A stretch of DNA of 64,000 nucleotides from Selaginella moellendorffii (GCF_000143415.4 NW_003314378.1:203039-267038), one strand, 5' to 3'. Shown: positions 20,777 to 32,095, counted from the stretch's first letter. The notes: generated by a model not told the origin, from the sequence alone. Translations and numbers: made by a program.

Positions 20777-22579
20777 TGTAAGCGACTAAATTTTCCATTC
20801 TACTTTAGTCACTTAACCACACCTCTGACCACTTGGAGGAGTCTCATTCACAACCTCCATAAGTCCAATCCAGGACTTGGGACTTGCTAGCCCCGAGAAT
20901 GGCATCCATGCCACTCAACATTTGCACTTGGTCCAAGTGCTCCACGTGTCCGATCCCATGACCGACACTCAAAGGTACCACCGACATAGCAGCCCGTTAC
21001 GCTAAGGCCATGCCCAATCACCTTTGCCACACTGGTAGTCCAATACCACTTGCATCACCGTCTTGGCTCTCCAAGACTAGGAAAACCATCCGTGAGTGGT
21101 CATCTCAGATCCACTCCTTAGCATCCTTAGGATGCCCACCGACAAGGGGAATAGCCTTCCCCAATATCCCTCTGTCAGTCCCCACTAAGTCCCTTTCTGC
21201 CCTTGGCCGTGTTTGCCAACACTGCCACTGGATCGAGACCCACAGGCCCGACCACTAAGTCCCACGGTCCTCTGGGACTTCCTCACCACATGACTGTGTC
21301 CTTGGTCACTACCCCAGAGGACTGCTCCTCTTCCTTTCCACAGTCTGGGCCTTTGGGACAACATTTCGGAACACCGTGGCCTTACGCGAGCCACCTGGGT
21401 ACTCTCCTCGCCTTCTGTCCTTGGGTGCTCTAGCCATGGGCTTAGAGCGGGTTCCATTGAGCCACGACAGGTATCCAAGTAGGTAGTGCCACCCACACTT
21501 GGACTGGGAGCATCGGCCAGTCGATCTCCCGGGGGAACTAGAGCCGGCTCTTGAACACTTCACCAAGCTACCCCGCTTGTCGGTCTGTGTTCACTCTAGT
21601 CTTGGACTTCCCAGTGGGCAGCTCATCACCCAACACTGGGTCCGGCCTTCCTGGGCCAAACTGGCCTTTCCTGGCCAAACTGGCTCCACTGCAGTCCTCC
21701 CCCTACTATACTTTTGGAGCTCACCAAACCCCCCAGGGTCTGGGAGACGAACGCTTTGGGCTTTCACCCTCTCAGGCTTCGAACTCGGACTCGGACTCGG
21801 ACTCGGACTCGGACTCGGACTCGGATTCGGACTCGGACTCGGACTCGGCCTCGGCCTCGGTCTCGGTCTCGGTCTCGGTCCCGATCTCGGTCTCGGTCTC
21901 GGTCCCGGTCTCGGTCTTGGTCCCGGTCTCGACTTCGGACTCCATCTCGGACTCCATCTCGGACTCCATCTCGGACTCCATCTCGGGTCCGTCTCGGACT
22001 CCATCTCGGACTCCATTTCGGGTCCATCTCGGGTCCACCTCGGACTCCATCTCGGACTCCATCTCGGACTCCATCTCGGGTCCATCTCGGACTCCATCTC
22101 GGGTCCATCTCGGACTCCATCTCGGACTCCATCTCGGGTCCATCTCGGGTCCACCTCGGACTCCATCTCGGACTCCATCTCGGACTCCAACTCGGGTCCA
22201 TGTCGGACTCCTCTTCGGACTCCAACTCGGGTCCATCTCGGCCTCCACGTCGGACTCCAACTCGGGTCCATCTCGGACTCCACGTCGGACTCCAACTTGG
22301 GTCCATCTCGGACTCCACTTCGGACTCCAACTCGAGTCCATCTCGGACACTTCCACGTGTCATGTGTTGGTCCTTTTGGGTCCCTTTTTGGAGCCTCGCT
22401 TTTTGCTCGCTTCGTGCTCGTTCCTCGAGCACTTCGTTGGGAGTTCCACTCCCGCTCTTGACTTTTCAAGTCGGAGCTTTTGGTCCAAACGTGTTACGCT
22501 TGTTTGGCTTTCGCTTCGGCCACTACCACGTGGCACCCTTCCAGCTCCACTTTGGGGCCTAGGGATTTTGTGTCTCACA
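20777..22579 (-). repeat. Left LTR (3' LTR in element orientation)
   Basis: Plus-strand ends are TGTAAGCGACTAAATTT and GATTTTGTGTCTCACA. It matches 26634-28400 throughout. It contains a long CTCGGA-type repeat array at 21779-22345. Confidence 0.88.
21779..22345. repeat. Hexamer-derived CTCGGA/CTCGGT array in the left LTR
   Basis: Pure CTCGGA units pass into CTCGGT and then into a 12/15-mer pattern (CATCTCGGACTC, CATCTCGGGTC). The array keeps several frames open for 190-355 codons as Ser-Asp, Arg-Thr or Leu-Gly repeats. These are by-products of the repeat, not genes. Confidence 0.85.
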
Positions 22580-22593
22580 ACTCCACCACCCAT
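22580..22593 (-). other. Polypurine-like tract
   Basis: The minus strand reads ATGGGTGGTGGAGT directly before the LTR that starts TGTGAGAC. Position and purine content fit a plus-strand priming tract; the two T residues and the short length make it imperfect. Confidence 0.5.
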
Positions 22594-25500
22594 AGACGAA
22601 GTTCGATGTCCTCATTGAACGGTAAACCCTTTCATAAAGTAACACCCGCACGTGTTACCATTTCCATCCTTGGCACCTCGCCAATATTTGTCTATGGTTT
22701 GACACCAAAGGCTCACCATGCCTTGTCCATCCTCTAAGGAGCATAGCGTCCCTGACTTAGAGGCTCATTCGACCTCTTGTGGTGGTTCTCTCCTTTTATT
22801 GGTTTAGTTCTCACTAAACCTGTTAGAGACATCTTCTCTAACTTAATTCCCACTACACATTCTCGAGTGGTTTCAATTCCCATCGATATAACCTTTGCAC
22901 TTTGGAACTTTGAATTTTGACTTCTTGGAGTCAATTTCCTAGGTGTCTCCGACACCTTGCCTTGCACCTTTTGTGCAACTCCACTTCCCCTCCTAGGAAG
23001 TTCTCTACTCGAGGGCACCATCATCCTCTCTTCTATTTCGTGCCAAAGTTTCAGTTATCATACTTTGTGCTAGGGCTATTCATGGCCCTATCATTTGGCT
23101 ACCTTACCGCTCCCTCCCTTGGAGCTTCCACTTTCGCCAAATCGGAGCATTTCGGAATCCCTCCTTGGAAACACACTTCCTTTCCCGCAACTTGTTAGCG
23201 TCCAACACATTAGTGTTCCTCGCCTAACTTTGTCACTTGGATTCCTTCCAAGGGATTCCACGGCCCTATCTTGGCCACTCATCTTTTGCTCCTATCCGTT
23301 GATTGTTGCACCAAGCAACATCGAATCTCTACCTCCCTCCTTGAGGTATTGTTTCGGTTCCATAGCAAAGACTCTTCTTTGCCAAGTCCGGAGGATGTTC
23401 ACCCCTAGTACGTCTTTTTAGCATCTTCTGCTATGGGCTCTATCCACGGCCCAACTTCGTGACCCTCCCATGGGTCTTTTATAGAGACTACTTTCCTCGG
23501 ACTCACTATGCCATCGCACGGACATAGTTTATTTCCCTTAGGTGCTCTTCCCACTTGGTCATCACGACCAAGCCACACCACCTTAAACAGTTCAATTTCA
23601 ACATTTTGAACCAGGAACTTCATTCCTTAGCCAACCAAGGACCTTGTCCTTATCTGGCCATAAGATCACCTAGTGATCTCACCTTGGCACCTTAACAGAG
23701 TTGCCAAGAGGTACTTGGTCTTCTAGACCTCCAAGTTGTTGACTATAACCCCGGGGGCATCCCCCACACTTGGTGGTGCACCCAAGCCAGCCCTTACGGC
23801 CAAGGGTTCATAGCAACTGAGATTAGGTGTCCCCATCTCACTCACCACGACCTTGGTGCCACTTGCACCAAAGCGTTCAAGTTAGATATGCTGAGCTTTC
23901 ACACTAAGCAATCTAACCGTGCATCACGACTCCGAGGCATCCCTCGCTTGGCGGTGTGCCCAAACCAGTCTCCCCACTGAGAGTCCATGACCACCGAAAT
24001 ATGAGTGTCCTCATATTCCAAACCATCACCACGCCCTAGTGATTTGGGACTCGAACCCAAGCACTAGAGGGTCGGGACTCGAACCCAACCTCCGTATATG
24101 CATCTACGGACGGCATCACACAAGATGCCTGGCGTGACCCCCCACGCCGGTGCACCAACTTATTTTTAAAGCGCGCTACAGATCACAGCTTAGGAACCTA
24201 GTTCCTCCACACTGCCAAGTCCTCTCACTTGACATGTCTGTGATCATGCATGGACTCTTCCATGCTCGGCCCCATGGCCCACCCTTTTTGAAGTTATCAC
24301 TTTCAACTAGGGTATTTGTTCCCCCGACGTGCCAATCTCGCTTGGCAAGTCCTCCGACCACTGTAACATGGTTCCTGCATAAGCGTGAAAGTCCTTGACC
24401 ATCGACTTTCGTTCAAAGCCCTCTCCTTGAACACTCGGGAACTACTTCCCTAACCTTGATAGCCTTTCCTCATGGCAAGCTTCAAGACCACGCTTCTGCT
24501 GCGCCACTCTGATTTCGAGCATTCCATGAACCATTTACACTTGGCCTTTCTAGGTACTAAGCTACCTAGAATCGTCTTTGGGAACCTTGAAGGAACTCTG
24601 TCCCTCAGCTTGCTAAGGCCTCCCTTTTTGCAAGCCTTCCAAATGCCATATAGTCTAACATGGACAATTCCATATTTTAGACTCTCCATGGCATCACGGT
24701 TGCTAGCGGCAACACCCTCGAGCCCCCACTTGATTCTCCACTCCCAGCTGGCATAACCAACCTTGGTTATGCCCTTTGATTCCTACGGTTCGGTTTTATC
24801 CCCTTACTTCTTGCTTTTTGGCTTCACACCTTTCCTTTGGTCATTCTCCTCCAGACCAGGAGGATAGCTTTGCACTTTCTATCATGCTTTAGCAAGTATT
24901 CTTAGGGATGAACCTACCCAATAGCCTAGGGAGTGGTTCCTCAATTCGGGTATGCTCACCTTATAATCACACACACTGGGATTACATTGTTGCTTATGGG
25001 CCTTTACATGCCCATCACTAGCCTTGCCAAAATTCCATTTTTGGCTTTGTCCAACTCGGGTAGACAGTCCTCTCCTGTCTCCGCAACCTTGGACATTTGG
25101 ATAGCACCTTCTATCCATCATTCGCTAGGGACTTAGTCCCTTGGGCTTTATCCATTGCCCTCGCGACATCAAACACCACCTTCTGGTGTTCTAGAGTGTT
25201 TGGGTGTCCCAATGATGGCTTTCTTGACAATGAGTATTTCCTTTTATGACATTGACTTACTATATCGCAACACAAGCAACTTATCCCCCGTAAGGGTATA
25301 TCCAACTTCCCTATGCTATTAAGAAGTCTTGGGTAGCTACCTTCTACCCGTTTAACCAGTTATTTTGCATCTCTTGCTTAGTTGCCTCATAGTTGTCAAG
25401 TCCTACAACTCATTGCTTGGTGCTTTCACACCTCCATCATTATTTGGGTCACCACACTCCAACTGCATGTTCTGTAGCTTAAGCTATGCTATTCCCATTT

Positions 25501-26618
25501 CCATTGGGATTCCTTTGGCAAGGGGTTCCCATGAACCCACCAACATAGCCTCAAGGGATCACACCTTGGCACATTTGGTGTCTCCACACCATCGGCTCCA
25601 CGAGCCTACCTCTATGACATTTCCCCTTCGTGTCTAAGTCTTTGCCAAGACCAACACCGCTCTTTCTCATGCCAACCATCTGTTAGCATTGCACCATAGA
25701 GGTCACACACAACTTTATGTCAAAGTTGTTTTCTTCTGGGAACACCTTTCCCATAACTTTAGCATGGCACATTTTGCCATCGATGAGATACCCTCTGTTC
25801 TCATCCTTAGATCCTATGATCCCCCCCCATCCTTTGTGGGGTACAACACACCTCAGTCCAAATGCTTCCATCAGTCCTTTTAGGACCATTCCTTGACTCT
25901 ACTTGAGTCATCCAGCAGTTTTGGACTTGGTTAACCCACAGACCCTTAAGGTCCTACTTGTGAGGCACTAGCTCACTGGAATACACTTCTTGCATTCCTG
26001 TCCTACTCAAAAGAACTATTTTCACAAGTGTTACTCCGACACTTGATTTTGTTCTCTAGGGGCAACTTTTGCCCCTTATGACTACTTGTCCATGCGATGA
26101 GAATACCTCTCATCTCTAAGTACACCCCCCAACTCCTTGGGTTGTTCCAGCATTTATTAAAGGTAGCCCTGGCTACCATTTCAAGGACTTGAGTCCTCTT
26201 CCGTATTTGACCTCTCACGGTCATTACCTCTGGTCTCACATTCATGAGCACCAACCTCAACTATATGAGGATAATCTTGTGACTCCTTTATTGTTTTGGA
26301 GTCTCTATCTTTCCCGTGATCCCAACTTTAGTTGTTTACCACAACTACCTTAGCCAATTTGCTGAGACAAATGCTCATCCGGATCACATCCTCAACTCAA
26401 TGAGGAAAACCTTGCACTGTTCCCAAGATCCCAAAGTCGTTCCATTATTGGCCCTTTTCTATCCACCACCTCGTTTACAAGTTCACACATGAACTGTAAT
26501 GGAGAGCCATGTCTTCCCGACTTGCTACTCCTCAAGGATAAGCCCACTCCTCGGACCTTCCAATGCCAACACTAGTGGTGATATACTTGAGCACCAATAA
26601 AAGTCGGACTAAGGAACA

Positions 26619-26630
26619 GCTCCGATACCA
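26619..26630 (-). other. Primer binding site, initiator tRNA-Met type
   Basis: The minus strand reads TGGTATCGGAGC, three bases inside the LTR at 26634. It differs at one position from the plant initiator tRNA-Met complement TGGTATCAGAGC. This fixes the element's orientation. Confidence 0.8.
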
Positions 26631-26633
26631 AAT

Positions 26634-28400
26634 TGTAAGCGACTAAATTTTCCATTCTACTTTAGTCACTTAACCACACCTCTGACCACTTGGAGGAGTC
26701 TCATTCACAACCTCCATAAGTCCAATCCAGGACTTGGGACTTGCTAGCCCCGAGAATGGCATCCATGCCACTCAACATTTGCACTTGGTCCAAGTGCTCC
26801 ACGTGTCCGATCCCATGACCGACACTCAAAGGTACCACCGACATAGCAGCCCGTTACGCTAAGGCCATGCCCAATCACCTTTGCCACACTGGTAGTCCAA
26901 TACCACTTGCATCACCGTCTTGGCTCTCCAAGACTAGGAAAACCATCCGTGAGTGGTCATCTCAGATCCACTCCTTAGCATCCTTAGGATGCCCACCGAC
27001 AAGGGGAATAGCCTTCCCCAATATCCCTCTGTCAGTCCCCACTAAGTCCCTTTCTGCCCTTGGCCGTGTTTGCCAACACTGCCACTGGATCGAGACCCAC
27101 AGGCCCGACCACTAAGTCCCACGGTCCTCTGGGACTTCCTCACCACATGACTGTGTCCTTGGTCACTACCCCAGAGGACTGCTCCTCTTCCTTTCCACAG
27201 TCTGGGCCTTTGGGACAACATTTCGGAACACCGTGGCCTTACGCGAGCCACCTGGGTACTCTCCTCGCGTTCTGCCCTTGGGTGCTCTAGCCATGGGCTT
27301 AGAGCGGGTTCCATTGAGCCACACCAGGTATCCAAGTAGGTAGTGCCACCCACACTTGGACTGGGAGCATCGGCCAGTCGATCTCCCGGGGGAACTAGAG
27401 CCGGCTCTTGAACACTTCACCAAGCTACCCCGCTTGTCGGTCTGTGTTCACTCTAGTCTTGGACTTCCCAGTGGGCAGCTCATCACCCAACACTGGGTCC
27501 GGCCTTCCTGGGCCAAACTGGCCTTTCCTGGCCAAACTGGCTCCACTGCAGTCCTCCCCCTACTATACTTTTGGAGCTCACCAAACCCCCCAGGGTCTGG
27601 GAGACGAACGCTTTGGGCTTTCACCCTCTCAGGCTTCGAACTCGGACTCGGACTCGGACTCGGACTCGGACTCGGACTCGGATTCGGACTCGGACTCGGA
27701 CTCGGCCTCGACCTCAGTCTCGGTCTCGGTCTCGGTCCCGATCTCGGTCTCGGTCTCGGTCCCGGTCTCGGTCTTGGTCCCGGTCTCGACTTCGGACTCC
27801 ATCTCGGACTCCATCTCGGGTCCGTCTCGGACTCCATCTCGGACTCCATTTCGGGTCCATCTCGGGTCCACCTCGGACTCCATCTCGGACTCCATCTCGG
27901 ACTCCATCTCGGGTCCATCTCGGACTCCATCTCGGGTCCATCTCGGACTCCATCTCGGGTCCATCTCGGGTCCACCTCGGACTCCATCTCGGACTCCATC
28001 TCGGACTCCAACTCGGGTCCATGTCGGACTCCTCTTCGGACTCCAACTCGGGTCCATCTCGGCCTCCACGTCGGACTCCAACTCGGGTCCATCTCGGACT
28101 CCACGTCGGACTCCAACTTGGGTCCATCTCGGACTCCACTTCGGACTCCAACTCGAGTCCATCTCGGACACTTCCACGTGTCATGTGTTGGTCCTTTTGG
28201 GTCCCTTTTTGGAGCCTCGCTTTTTGCTCGCTTCGTGCTCGTTCCTCGAGCACTTCGTTGGGAGTTCCACTCCCGCTCTTGACTTTTCAAGTCGGAGCTT
28301 TTGGTCCAAACGTGTTACGCTCGTTTGGCTTTCGCTTCGGCCACTACCACGTGGCACCCTTCCAGCTCCACTTTGGGGCCTAGGGATTTTGTGTCTCACA
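26634..28400 (-). repeat. Right LTR (5' LTR in element orientation)
   Basis: Matches 20777-22579. Visible differences include CGCGTTCTGCCC for CGCCTTCTGTCC, CCACACCAGG for CCACGACAGG, CTCGACCTCAGT for CTCGGCCTCGGT, and a shorter repeat array. Confidence 0.88.
27636..28166. repeat. CTCGGA-type array in the right LTR
   Basis: Same composition as the left array but 36 bp shorter net; two blocks of CATCTCGGACTC units present in the left LTR are missing here. Confidence 0.8.
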
Positions 28401-28405
28401 CGAGT
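28401..28405. repeat. Target-site duplication, right
   Basis: CGAGT directly after the LTR end CTCACA; identical to 20772-20776. Confidence 0.8.
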
Positions 28406-29371
28406 TAGGTTCTCTACAAGAATTTTACTATTGTCAGCCACATTCTAGAGAATGTGGCTGACAGCTACCAAGTTCTGGAGAACATGGCTAACAGCTACCA
28501 GATTCTGGAGAACGTGGCTGCTGTCATCCAGGTTCTAGAGAACAAGATCAACGGCATTCTAGGACAATCCTAGATCAAATGAAGGAGGATCCATCTATAG
28601 ATAGACAAAATCAAGAGGATTGAGAAGGAAAAACTATGAAATCCAGAGAAAACCAGGAAATGAGGGCAAACTGGGATTATCAGCTCTCAAGCTACTCTCG
28701 ACACACACAAGCTCCTGCTGCCTTGAGCACCATAAGAAACCGCTGCAAAATTCCTGAAACACATGGACAAGTAGTAGATCTGGATCAATCTAGTTGCTAT
28801 GCCTCAGATCTGACCTTGGCAAGCTGCTGCCACCCTGCCGCTGCTGCTGACGCCTTGCCACTACTGCTTCTGCCTTGCCGCTGCCGCTGCCACTTCCGAG
28901 AGAATCCAACAGCCTCACGGCATCGGCACAAAAAACCCTAAAACCCTAGAAAACATGTTATATATAACTTTTAGCCACGTGTTCTATGTTCATTCGACCA
29001 CTCTCATCCTCGAATAACGTTATTTCATGTGTCTGTTAATGGTCTTGCCACAGCCTGTTAAGGCCGTTCCCGGCACAGGCTCGCACATTCCCTCCAGAAC
29101 ATGCTCGCCAGGCTAATGCCTGGCTCGCCCGTTCTGGGCGGGAACATGCTCGCCCTACCCAGGAACTCCTTCTTCATTTGATCTGAGAGCCAAGTTCTCT
29201 AGAACCTAGATGACAGCAGCCATGTTCTCCAGAACCTGGTAGCTGTCAGCCACGTTCTCCAGAATGTGGCTGACAACAGTAAAATTTTCGCAGAGAACCT
29301 GACTCAATCCGATGGCTGCCAACGGCTGGATCAAGTTAATGGGCAAGCCACAGCCCGTTAAGGGATCGAAG
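28406..29371. mobile_element. Long-armed inverted-repeat (foldback-like) element
   Basis: Arm A (28406-28580: TAGGTTCTCTACAAGAATTT, GTCAGCCACATTCT, several GTTCTGGAGAACATGGCT units) is the reverse complement of 29179-29305. The outer arm C' (29302-29371) is the reverse complement of 20723-20776. The centre (28581-29178) is repeat B in reverse. If the LTR element is removed, arm C (20723-20776) joins arm A, giving C-A-B'-A'-C', a palindrome with arms of about 200 bp. No transposase is visible. It resembles foldback or long-TIR MULE-type non-autonomous elements; the class is not certain. Confidence 0.6.
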
Positions 29372-29611
29372 GTTGCTGCTAGAAACCCGGGAATCTCCTT
29401 GTCGAGATGTATGGGAGATGTGGGAGTACCGCCACCACTTTCCTTGTGTTTAGGGCATGGGATTTGGCTTGGGCAAAGGGGAAAATTATTACATACAGAG
29501 TACTTCATGTCAGCCGTTGATCCACCAAAATACCATATCGGGCCGTCCGACGACATAAAGGAAAGACCGTGATTCGAGTTTTAATGCCAACCTTTTAATC
29601 TAAAGTCTAGA

Positions 29612-29880
29612 GCTCCCAGATCTTGCGCGTGCCCGATTCCAGAGGCTCGTCAAGGTAGTGGATAGATCGCCATCATCTCCGTCTGTCGATGCACGGATTG
29701 CTTTCAAGGAGGAAGCGGCAGCACTGCTTCTTGGATCGGAGCTATGCGGGTGGCAACTTGTGGTGACTACTGTGGCGTCGCGGCTGCCCAATTCAAATAC
29801 GCAGCTGGATGCCACAGCTTTTGAGGCGAGTCTTCACAGCTATCTCGAGGCGTGGCAGATGCTCTCCAAGCTGAGGGTGT
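29612..29880 (+). pseudogene. Unrecognised coding fragment
   Basis: Plus frame ending SLHSYLEAWQMLSKLRV, with RARFQRLVKVVDRS and FKEEAAALLLGSELCGWQL upstream, looks protein-like, and a GTGATATTT donor could follow. No start codon with a good context and no compatible next exon was found: splicing to either acceptor at 29990/30030 gives stops. I do not recognise the family. Probably a 5' fragment of the gene whose later exons lie at 30040-30360. Confidence 0.4.
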
Positions 29881-29960
29881 GATATTTCACTGTGTTCTTT
29901 CATCTCGATCGAGGGTTTGGAAAATATTTTGTGTTCTTGATCTTCTTTCTCATTCAATAT

Positions 29961-30040
29961 TTCTGTCTAATCTATCTGTCCTGTGTGCAGAAAGGCCGAT
30001 TTCTGTCTAATCCATCTGTCCTGTGCGCAGAAAGGCCGAT
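29961..30040 (+). repeat. 40-bp tandem duplication carrying a 3' splice site
   Basis: TTCTGTCTAATCTATCTGTC...GCAGAAAGGCCGAT (29961-30000) is followed at once by the same 40 bases with two C/T changes (30001-30040). Each copy contains a polypyrimidine tract and a GCAG acceptor. Confidence 0.85.
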
Positions 30041-30360
30041 CTCTGTGTTGCTTTTCGACAGATCAGCATTCCATAATCCCTTGAGAGACGACGACAAATC
30101 CATTATGGTTGTGGTGGCGGCCGTTTTCGACAAACTGGTTGTTGATAACAGTAGTGAGTTTTGATCTGCTCCAGTTGGTTGCGGTAGTGGGATGTCCCAA
30201 TCGATCTGGTGTGTTACTTTGTTTCACTTGCATTGTAATAGATTGATGGAACTCTTTTTTTTCTCTCTCTCTCACTTTCAGCCCAAGAGGAGGTTGAACA
30301 TCTTGTCACTTTGCTGCTAAGCGAATATGACGAAACAAGCTCAAGAAAACTTAATTAATG
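30041..30360 (+). pseudogene. Two exon-like pieces of an unrecognised gene
   Basis: Piece 1 reads FDRSAFHNPLRDDDKSIMVV then VFDKLVVDNS up to a GTGAGT donor at about 30153. Piece 2 starts after a CTTTCAG acceptor near 30280 and reads QEEVEHLVTLLLSEYDETSS...KLN-stop. The join is in frame (DNS-T-QEEVEH). A diverged, broken copy of piece 2 lies inverted at about 30890-30950. The family is not recognised. Confidence 0.4.
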
Positions 30361-31050
30361 GACTTACTCCAAAACGTTTTGTGGGATCTTTGTGACACTT
30401 TTGCGTCACATCCCATCCTTGTTCAAGATGTGCAAATTACCAAAGTTACCAAGGTAAAAAATTATAAAGAGAAAAATGCTGATTCCATTGATCATCACAA
30501 GGAGTTGTTGGACATTGCGAAAGATTGCATAATGTAAATCATTGTTGCCAAGTTTGTATTCACAAATGCTCTAAAGGATTACAACATCAATGTTTTGCCA
30601 GATTATAATATTAACTAACAAGTCATGTAAAGTGTTGATCATAATTAGTGTTGTGATTTGGCAAAACATTGATGTTGTAGACCTCTAGAGCACTTGTGAA
30701 TACAAACTTAACAGCAGTGATTTGTATGGTGCAAGCTTTTGCAATGTCCAACAGTTTCTCATCATGATTAATGGAATTAACATTTTTTTCTTCAAATTTT
30801 TTTACCTTCGTAACTTTGGTAACTTACACGTCTTGGACAACAAGGATAAGATGCAAGGAGAGAATGTGACAGAGATCCCATAGAACAAGCTTGTTTTGTC
30901 ATATTTGCTTAGTGGCAAAATGACAAAATGTTCAACTTTCTCTTTGGCAGGAAAAAAAACAAAAAAAAAATTCCATCAATCTATTATAATGCAAGTGAAA
31001 TGAAATAATGTACCAGATCAACTGGGACATCCCACTACCACAACCAGCTG
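30166..31050. repeat. Large imperfect inverted repeat
   Basis: The left arm (about 30166-30615) and right arm (about 30637-31050) are reverse complements at roughly 75-80% by eye. Landmarks: GTAGTGGGATGTCCCA at 30185 against TGGGACATCCCACTACC at 31024; AATAGATTGATGGAA; GTTGAACAT; ACCAAAGTTAC; TTTGTATTCACAA; AACATCAATGTTTTGCCA. The exon-like piece at 30280-30350 lies in the left arm and has a broken counterpart in the right. The loop is about 20 bp. RNA across it would form a long hairpin. Confidence 0.75.
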
Positions 31051-31052
31051 CA

Positions 31053-31608
31053 GCACAATATGAACCAATTAAGCTGTAATGTTGTTGCTCCAAACCTCCA
31101 TGCAAACCTCCAACTTGGATTGGAACGTGTACAAGAAATCCAGCACCAGGAACCCTCCAGCTCGAAATGTTGGTCTACTCCTCTTGTTGTGCTGGTTGGA
31201 ATGCCGGAGCTCCATCCGATGTCGTTCCGCACAGACCAGCCGCTGATCAACACCCTGGCACTCCCCAAATTCTCCAAGGTGGCTGCGATTGGAGACAAGG
31301 GAGCTCTGCTCGAGGCTAGGATTCCAGCTCAAATCCAGGGTCCTCACGGCAGATTGGTTCTGCGTATCTTCGATCGAGAGCAGGAAGCGATCTCGACAAT
31401 GTCAGGTTCGTTGTCAGGTTCGTCTTTTGTTCTCTGTTTGTTCTCTAACTGAGACGAAATGTTCTAGGAATGTGATTCGGGGAAGGAACTCGAGGTCGTG
31501 GCGATCGTCCAGCCAACTCTTCACGGTATCTATATACTTTTGTGAGTTCTTTTCTTGCATGTCCTTCTGTTCAGGTCCAACAGCTGCTCTTCGAAAACGT
31601 ACAGAGCT
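31053..31608 (+). other. Exon-like fragments, unrecognised
   Basis: 31060-31410 stays open on plus. Pieces with splice-like ends follow: a segment ending near 31405 before GTTCGTTGTCAGG, one at 31468-31527 reading ECDSGKELEVVAIVQPTLH before GTATCTATA, and one after a TTCTGTTCAG acceptor at 31575 reading VQQLLFENVQS. The last runs straight into the UMPS-derived segment. The minus strand of 31100-31345 has an LRR-like RTLDLSWNPSLE. No model can be supported. Confidence 0.3.
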
Positions 31609-32095
31609 GCATCATGTCGCCAATCTACATCGATCTCCGGGTGATCGTCTCCTACCCTGATTTGCTCCGCCAGGTCTCTGCCGCGCTCTGGTCCCCCGGT
31701 GCCGCGTTCGGAGCCTCTCACCGATCGCTAGAGAGCAAGGTGGCGGTCGCAAGCATCTACGTGGTGGATCGATCCAACAGGGCGGAGCTTCCTCCAAATC
31801 CTCCTGGAGCTTCTTCTCTTGTAGCCCAAAAGTTGGCGTATGGAGAAAGGGCCGTGAAGCTCATGGAGCGCATGGCGGACGTCGTGAGCTTCTCAAACCT
31901 GCCGATGCTGTGAGTTCGTTTTCTCCTTCTTTCTTTCTTTATCACTGATTCCAAGTTTTGTGATGTTTATACAGGTCGGGCCTGAGACATGCGTGCTCAA
32001 GACGCACGTTGATGTGCTCTCGGATTTTAGCGAGGAGCTCACAGTCAAGCTTCGTGCGGTGAGTCTATTGTTTCTTCCTTCTCGTGCTCTTTTCC
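31609..32095 (+). pseudogene. Partial UMP synthase copy
   Basis: Reads [20 protein letters not shown], then (after an internal deletion) [18 protein letters not shown] and YGERAVKLMER, then an intron and exon 2 ([20 protein letters not shown]...TVKLRA), and the next intron start GTGAGTCTATTGTTTCTTCC. Intron sequence is shared with the intact gene, so this is a genomic, not a retro, copy. Most of the OPRT core (residues about 60-170) is deleted. Orientation is opposite to the intact gene. Confidence 0.85.

Larger units (their letters stand above)
20777..28400 (-). mobile_element. LTR retrotransposon without visible gag/pol (LARD-like), 7.6 kb
   Basis: Two near-identical direct LTRs (1803 and 1767 bp) flank a 4054-bp internal region, with 5-bp target duplicates CGAGT on both sides. 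Both LTRs begin TG and end CA. The primer binding site lies on the reverse strand beside the right LTR and a purine-rich tract beside the left LTR, so the element runs right to left. I found no gag, protease, RT, RNase H or integrase motif and no ORF above about 100 codons in the internal region on the coding strand. A non-autonomous large retrotransposon derivative is therefore the best call, mobilised in trans. By eye about seven substitutions plus a net 36-bp repeat-length difference separate the LTRs, so the insertion is young. It interrupts a separate inverted-repeat element. Confidence 0.88.

Noticed and set aside
21499-22618. Overlapping long ORFs (280-355 codons) of SDSDSD, RTRTRT or GLGLGL type on both strands of the LTRs
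   Set aside because: They come from the CTCGGA-type array, which has no stop in several frames, and they occur equally in both LTRs.
24045-24090. GGGACTCGAACCC twice, resembling tRNA T-arm/B-box sequence
   Set aside because: No acceptor, D or anticodon arm can be folded around either copy; not reported as tRNA genes.
22580-26633. Possible gag or RT in the interior of the LTR element
   Set aside because: I read the minus-strand frames for YxDD, CCHC, DTGA and integrase HHCC patterns and found none; ORFs are all about 100 codons or less.
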